This document shows positions 34,037-38,116 of a stretch of DNA of 38,116 nucleotides, piece by piece. The position numbers and the translations under genes were made by a program. The stretch is from Gammaproteobacteria bacterium. GTDB taxonomy: Bacteria > Pseudomonadota > Gammaproteobacteria > Nevskiales > Nevskiaceae. The stretch is from contig JAGWMX010000016.1 in NCBI GenBank assembly GCA_028871525.1, forward strand, positions 1 to 38,116, in the 5' to 3' direction. Position 1 is the first letter of the stretch. Each line of letters opens with the position of its first letter. Below the pieces are notes generated by a model. The model did no database searches. It was given only the letters and a program-made list of their open reading frames with translations, and had not been told where the DNA came from.

Positions 34037-34993
34037 TCAGCCGGCGGCGAGCCGCCGGCCGATCGCCTGCATCAGCGCGCCGCCGATATCGATGCCGGTG
34101 GCCGCCTCGATTTCGCGCGCGCAGGTCGGGCTGGTGACGTTGATCTCGGTCAGCTGCTCGCCGATCACGTCGAGACCGACGAACCACAGCCCGCGGCGCT
34201 TTAATTCCGGACCGACGGCGGCGGCGATGCGCCGTTCGGCCGGTCCCAGGGGCCGGACTTCGCCGCGGCCGCCGGCGGCGAGGTTGCCGCGCGTCTCGCC
34301 GGCCTGCGGAATGCGCGCCAGGCAATGCGCCACCGGTTCGCCATCGATCATCAATACCCGCTTGTCGCCGTCGGCGATCGCCGGCAGATAGCGCTGAGCA
34401 ACGATGCTGCGCTGTCCGCCGGCGGTCAACTGCTCGATCACGCTGCCGAGATTCAGGCCATCCGCGCGCACCCGGAACACGCCGGCGCCGCCCATGCCGT
34501 CCAGCGGCTTGAAGATGGTGTCGCCGTGCTCGGCGTGGAAGGCGCGCAGCACGGCGTCGTCGCGCGCGATCAGCGTCGGCGGCGTCAGTCGCGGAAACCA
34601 GGCGGTAAATGCTTTTTCGTTGCAGTCCCGCAGCGACTGTGGGCGGTTGACCACCAGCGCCCCCTGCGCCTGCGCGCGCTCGAGCACGTAGGTTGCGGCG
34701 ACGTATTCCAGGTCGAACGGCGGATCCTTGCGCATCAGGATGGCGTCGAATTCGCCCAGCCGCTGTGGCTGCGCCGGCGGGGCAAGGGAAAACCAGCGCT
34801 GCGGGTCGTCGTTGACTTGCAGCGCGCGGCTGCGGCCGTAGGCGACGCCGTCGCGCAGCCATAGATCCTGCGGCTCGAGGTAGGACAATGCGAAACCGTG
34901 CCGCTGTGCGGCCAACAGCAGCAGCAGCGTGGTGTCCTTGAGGGGTTTGATGGATTCGATGGGATCCATCACCACGGCCAGATTACGCTGCAT
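34037..34993 (-). CDS. gshB: Glutathione synthetase
   Basis: GshB adds glycine to gamma-glutamylcysteine with ATP. The 318-residue protein matches E. coli GshB (316). It shows AVVMDPIESI near the start, ILMRKDPPFD, NRPQSLRDCNEKAF, the ATP-grasp glycine loop IFKPLDGMGGAGVFR and INVTSPTC near the end, all family signatures. The start is ATG 34993-34991. It follows gshA by 67 bp on the same strand, giving a two-step glutathione unit upstream of yqgE. Confidence 0.97.
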   Translation of the reverse strand: MQRNLAVVMDPIESIKPLKDTTLLLLLAAQRHGFALSYLEPQDLWLRDGVAYGRSRALQVNDDPQRWFSLAPPAQPQRLGEFDAILMRKDPPFDLEYVAATYVLERAQAQGALVVNRPQSLRDCNEKAFTAWFPRLTPPTLIARDDAVLRAFHAEHGDTIFKPLDGMGGAGVFRVRADGLNLGSVIEQLTAGGQRSIVAQRYLPAIADGDKRVLMIDGEPVAHCLARIPQAGETRGNLAAGGRGEVRPLGPAERRIAAAVGPELKRRGLWFVGLDVIGEQLTEINVTSPTCAREIEAATGIDIGGALMQAIGRRLAAG

Positions 34994-35060
34994 CACCGCC
35001 GTTCCCGGCGCGGCACTGTGCCGCGCACCGGCCCCGGCCTCGTTCGGCATCGCGGGTTTT

Positions 35061-36455
35061 TCAGGCCACGGCGCGGGCGACGCGCCCGGACTGCAGGCTT
35101 TCGTGCAGCAGCGCCTGGGCCACCTCGCGCGCGGCGGCCAGCAGCGCCAGCCGCGCGACCACGCCGTAGGCGTAGAAGCGGTTCGGGTGTTCGTGTGGAC
35201 CGCACCGCAGATCCGGGCAGTTGCCGGCTTCGGCAAATGCCAGCGGCCTGAAGCTGGCGCCCGGGGCGTTGAGATTGTCCTGGATGCCGCGTTCGGCGTG
35301 CACGCGATAGAACCCGCCGACGACAAAATGATCGATCATGTACACCACCGGCTCGGCGGTGGCGCCCTTGAGCCCCAGCAGGCTTTCGGCGCTGCCGCTC
35401 AGGGATTCGGAAAAGCGCGGTTCCTCCACCCAGCGCTCGAAGGTATAGACGCCTTCCTGGATGATCACGCCGGTGATCTCGCGGCCTTCCTTGGTGGCGG
35501 TCATTTTCTTGCGCGCGCTGCGGTTGAGCTTGCGCACGTCCTCGCCGTTCCTGACCGTCAGCACACCCATGCCGTAGGTGCCGGCATCCGCCTTGACGAT
35601 GACAAAAGGCTCTTCCTTGACGCCATATTCGCCGTATTTCGCCCGGATGTCCTGCAACAGCAGATCGACGTTGCTGGCCAGGCATTCCTCGCCGTCACCG
35701 GTCTTGAAGTTGATCTGGCCGCAATTGCGGAACAGCGGATCCACCCACCACGGATCGATCTCCAGCAATGCGCCGAACTCGCGGGCGACGTCGCGATAGT
35801 GGGTGAAGTGCTGGGTCTTGGAGCGATTGCTCCAGCCCAGCGCCAGCGGCGGAATCACCGGCTGCGACAGATTTTCCAGAATCGCCGGCCGGCCGCCGGA
35901 CAGGTCGTTGTTCAGCAGCACCACACAGGGGGTGAAGCGCTCGATCGATACGCGATCGTCGTCGCGCAGCAGCGGCTGCAGCACCAGCTCGCGACCGGAA
36001 TCCAGTTTCATCGTCTCCGGCCCATGCAGGTCGCTGCGCGGTGATCCGAGTTCGACCCGGTAGCCCGCCTTGCGGATCAATTCCTGCAGCAGCGCCACGC
36101 TTTCCAGGTAGAAGCGATTGCGGGTGTGGCTTTCCGGCACCAGCAGCACGTCGCAGGCGCTGGGCATGATGCGCTCGAACGCGGACTGGATCGCCTGCAC
36201 GCACAGCGGCTCGAATGCCGGGTTCAGATTATTGAAGCCGGCCGGGAACAGGTTGGTGTCCACCGGCGCCAGCTTGAAGCCGGCGTTGCGCAGATCCACC
36301 GAGGCGTAGAACGGCGGCGGCGTCACCTGCCACTGGCGGCGGAACCAGGCCTCGATCTCGGCGGCGCGCTCGAGCAGCCGCGATTCGAACGCCAACACCG
36401 GGGCGTCGGTGGAGGTGGTGAGATTGGGGACTGCACAGTCAGGGCCGAACGGCAT
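35061..36455 (-). CDS. gshA: Glutamate-cysteine ligase, Acidithiobacillus-type (TIGR02049-like)
   Basis: This enzyme makes gamma-glutamylcysteine, the first step to glutathione. The 464-residue sequence is unlike E. coli GshA or plant-type enzymes. It matches the separate proteobacterial family first annotated from Acidithiobacillus ferrooxidans, with YASVDLRNAGFKLAPVDTNLFPAGFNNL, VIVKADAGTYGMGV and GREITGVIIQEGVYTFERW. Most of the protein is well conserved; the last 30 residues are Ala-rich. It is the first gene of the minus-strand run and is divergent from pilG across 154 bp. In the Pseudomonas version of this block, gshB lies next to pilG and no gshA is present. Confidence 0.93.
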   Translation of the reverse strand: MPFGPDCAVPNLTTSTDAPVLAFESRLLERAAEIEAWFRRQWQVTPPPFYASVDLRNAGFKLAPVDTNLFPAGFNNLNPAFEPLCVQAIQSAFERIMPSACDVLLVPESHTRNRFYLESVALLQELIRKAGYRVELGSPRSDLHGPETMKLDSGRELVLQPLLRDDDRVSIERFTPCVVLLNNDLSGGRPAILENLSQPVIPPLALGWSNRSKTQHFTHYRDVAREFGALLEIDPWWVDPLFRNCGQINFKTGDGEECLASNVDLLLQDIRAKYGEYGVKEEPFVIVKADAGTYGMGVLTVRNGEDVRKLNRSARKKMTATKEGREITGVIIQEGVYTFERWVEEPRFSESLSGSAESLLGLKGATAEPVVYMIDHFVVGGFYRVHAERGIQDNLNAPGASFRPLAFAEAGNCPDLRCGPHEHPNRFYAYGVVARLALLAAAREVAQALLHESLQSGRVARAVA

Positions 36456-36609
36456 TACGCGGCGCTCCAGCCGGGGCGGGTGACAAGATTAACCGATCGG
36501 CCGCGGCACGGCGTGTTCAGGCGGCCGTTGATTGTGCTAAAAAGACATTCGGCGGGCGTGATCTGCTGGCGATTGCCGGCAGGAAACGCGGCCGCCCATA
36601 GGAGGGAGA

Positions 36610-37050
36610 ATGGTGTCCAGCGTAAGCCCACGACCCAGCTCGCCGGCACCCACCGGCGCCGGTTCCGCAGCGCCGGCGGTCAAAGTGATGGTGATCGACG
36701 ACAGTCAGACCATCCGCCGCACCGCCGAGACGTTGCTGTCGCGCGAGGGTTATCAGGTGATCACCGCGGTCGACGGCTTCGAGGCGCTGGCGCGTGTCGC
36801 CGAACGCGAGCCGGACATCATCTTCATCGACATCATGATGCCACGGCTGGACGGCTACCAGGTGTGCGCGCTGGTCAAGTCCAACCCGCGCTATGCCAAG
36901 GTGCCGGTGATCATGCTGTCGTCCAAGGACGGTCTGTTCGACCGTGCCCGCGGGCGCATCGTCGGTTCCGACGAATACCTGACCAAGCCGTTCACCCGCG
37001 ACGAACTGATCGGCGCCGTGCGCGCACATCTGCGTCGGGCCGATAGCTAA
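36610..37050 (+). CDS. pilG: Twitching-motility response regulator PilG
   Basis: This CheY-like receiver of 146 residues has a 23-residue Ser/Pro/Ala-rich N-terminal extension. The phospho-acceptor is D74 in IFIDIMMPRLDGYQVCALVKSN, and VMLSSKDGLFDRARGRIVGSDEYLTKPF matches Pseudomonas PilG. PilG is the forward output of the Pil-Chp kinase ChpA and promotes pilus extension and FimV/CyaB-linked cAMP signalling. A very good SD (GGAGGGAG) lies directly before the ATG. It leads pilG-pilI-chpA. Confidence 0.95.
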   Translation: MVSSVSPRPSSPAPTGAGSAAPAVKVMVIDDSQTIRRTAETLLSREGYQVITAVDGFEALARVAEREPDIIFIDIMMPRLDGYQVCALVKSNPRYAKVPVIMLSSKDGLFDRARGRIVGSDEYLTKPFTRDELIGAVRAHLRRADS

Positions 37051-37061
37051 GACCGCGAACG

Positions 37062-37613
37062 ATGGCACGGCCCCCGGAAGCGTTGTGCGATGACCCCTTC
37101 GCGCTGCTGGAGGCGCTGGAGGCGGCGCTGCGCCGCTCACGCCAGGATGCCGCCGCCGGCGAGCAGAACTGGAGTGGCCTGGCGTTTCGCGTCGGCGACA
37201 CCTGGCTGGTGACCCCGCGCGGCGAGGTGCGCGAGTCGATCATGCCGCCGGTTCTGACCCGCGTTCCGGGAGCACGGCCCTGGCTGCTGGGGCTGGCCAA
37301 CGTGCGCGGCAACCTGCTGCCGGTCACCGATCTGGGCGGACTGCTCGGTGTGCGTTTACATGAGCGCAAGGCGCGCGAAAACCGGGTGCTGGTGCTGAAC
37401 TCGGATACGGTGCCCGCCGGCTTCCTGGTCGACGAGGTCGCCGGTCATCGACAGTTTTCCTCGGCCGACCAGAGCCAGGCGCCGGCAGGCGACGCGGCTT
37501 CGCCGTGGGCGCCGTTCGTGCTCAGCGCCTTCGCGCGCGAAGGCCGCACCTGGCTTGCGATCTCGCTGCACCGGGTCGCCGGCAGCGATACTTTCGTCCA
37601 TGCCGGAACTTAG
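37062..37613 (+). CDS. pilI: CheW-like coupling protein PilI
   Basis: The 183-residue CheW-domain protein would couple the PilJ receptor to the ChpA kinase. The domain runs from about 37 (WSGLAFRVGDTWLVTP) through PWLLGLANVRGNLLPVTDLGGLLG, the conserved CheW core, to WLAISLHRVAGSD. It starts 11 bp after pilG. In the usual order pilH separates pilG and pilI and pilJ follows pilI. Here both are missing, and chpA begins 27 bp downstream. Confidence 0.92.
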   Translation: MARPPEALCDDPFALLEALEAALRRSRQDAAAGEQNWSGLAFRVGDTWLVTPRGEVRESIMPPVLTRVPGARPWLLGLANVRGNLLPVTDLGGLLGVRLHERKARENRVLVLNSDTVPAGFLVDEVAGHRQFSSADQSQAPAGDAASPWAPFVLSAFAREGRTWLAISLHRVAGSDTFVHAGT

Positions 37614-37640
37614 GGTCACGACGCCGATGGAGCGCTTCGC

Positions 37641-38116
37641 GTGATCAGCGGTCTTCCGCACACGCTCAACGGCCTGCACTGGCTGCAAGGTCCGCTGGAG
37701 GCCAGCCTCGCGCGCGTGCGCGCGACGGTCGAGCGGCACCTGGAGTCCGGCGAGCGGGCGCCGTTGCTGGACGCGACCGAGGAATTGCGTCAGGTGCGCG
37801 GTACGCTGGCGATGATCCAGTGCGCCGGCGGCGAGCTGCTGGCGCGCGAGATTCTGGCGCTGCTGCAGGCTTTGGCCCAGGTCCGGGTTTCCTCCAGCGA
37901 GGAGGCGTTCGCGGCGCTGTCCGGCGCGACGCTGCAGCTGTCCGATTATCTGGAGCTGCTGTGCCTGGGGCAGCGTGATCACGCCCTGGTGTTGCAGCCG
38001 CTGATCAACGAACTGCGACTGGCGCGGGGCCGGCCGTTACGCACCGAGGCCGAATTGTTCGCAGCGCAGATACAGGCGCTGCCGATCATCTTGTCGCCGC
38101 CATCGCCGGCGACGGC
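37641..38116 (+). CDS. chpA: Pil-Chp chemotaxis histidine kinase ChpA (PilL), N-terminal part (runs off the right edge)
   Basis: An open frame of about 158 codons starts at GTG 37641, with GGAG at 37629-37632 (8-nt spacing), and reaches the window end. The start of the product (HTLNGLHWLQGPLEASLARVRATVERHLE) and ELRQVRGTLAMIQCAGGELLAREILALLQAL match the N-terminal Hpt-like domain of ChpA/PilL proteins. The following stretch (LVLQPLINELRLARGRPLRTEAELFA) also fits. The kinase, CheW and receiver domains lie beyond the window. The position after pilI supports the call. No other in-frame start with an SD exists upstream. Confidence 0.85.
   Translation, partial: MISGLPHTLNGLHWLQGPLEASLARVRATVERHLESGERAPLLDATEELRQVRGTLAMIQCAGGELLAREILALLQALAQVRVSSSEEAFAALSGATLQLSDYLELLCLGQRDHALVLQPLINELRLARGRPLRTEAELFAAQIQALPIILSPPSPAT

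Noticed and set aside
36567-36583. TGGCGATTGCCGGCA upstream of pilG as a sigma54 promoter
   Set aside because: The GG at -24 is followed by CA instead of GC at the -12 spacing, so the essential pattern is missing.
37505-37978. A 157-codon frame overlapping the pilI end and the chpA start
   Set aside because: It is out of frame with both genes. The frame starting at GTG 37641 gives recognisable ChpA N-terminal sequence and stays open to the window end.

Overview
This is a high-GC chromosomal window, with many 60-base blocks near 70-75% G+C. It comes from a gammaproteobacterium, probably in or near the Xanthomonadales/Nevskiales. The evidence is a TonB-receptor/halogenase/GH13 starch locus of the Xanthomonas-Caulobacter kind, a FimX-like pilus regulator, the Acidithiobacillus-type GshA, and a pyr-ruvX-yqgE-gshB block divergent from pilG as I recall it in Pseudomonas. 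No rRNA, tRNA, CRISPR array or complete insertion sequence was found.

Region 1 (1-8007) is a maltodextrin/starch utilisation locus. It holds a partial flavin-dependent halogenase-like gene, a secreted GH13 enzyme with cyclodextrin-glucanotransferase (CGTase) architecture, a TIGR01782-type TonB receptor, and a divergent cytoplasmic GH13 alpha-glucosidase. The 395-bp divergent promoter region carries three copies of a TGAATACGTATTCA-like palindrome, probably LacI-family operators. The CGTase gene is near 50% G+C where counted. It is followed by the orphaned C-terminal tail of a second TonB receptor, so the locus looks rebuilt around an acquired gene.

Region 2 (8006-12897) contains xseB-ispA, then a divergent small cassette (membrane protein, ECF sigma factor, small two-helix membrane protein), then a second TonB receptor.

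Region 3 (12898-17865) is the topoisomerase IV locus. parE and parC are separated by a lower-GC hicBA toxin-antitoxin pair and by a stranded copy of the quinolone-resistance-determining segment (QRDR) of parC. That copy encodes Leu where the intact ParC has the quinolone-target Ser. A four-unit 11-bp direct repeat lies between the second TonB receptor and parE.

Region 4 (17866-28172) holds htpX with a sigma32-like promoter, a co-directional MFS-acpH-epmB-fimX group, a gamma-glutamyltransferase-family gene, and a pckA-FAH hydrolase pair.

Region 5 (28248-38116) is a long minus-strand run, gshA-gshB-yqgE-ruvX-pyrB-pyrC'-pilH-pilJ, facing plus-strand pilG-pilI-chpA (partial). The Pil-Chp chemosensory genes for twitching motility are therefore split into two clusters on either side of pyrimidine and glutathione genes. 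FimX, a degenerate c-di-GMP protein known to act in type IV pilus assembly, lies about 8 kb beyond the pilHJ cluster.
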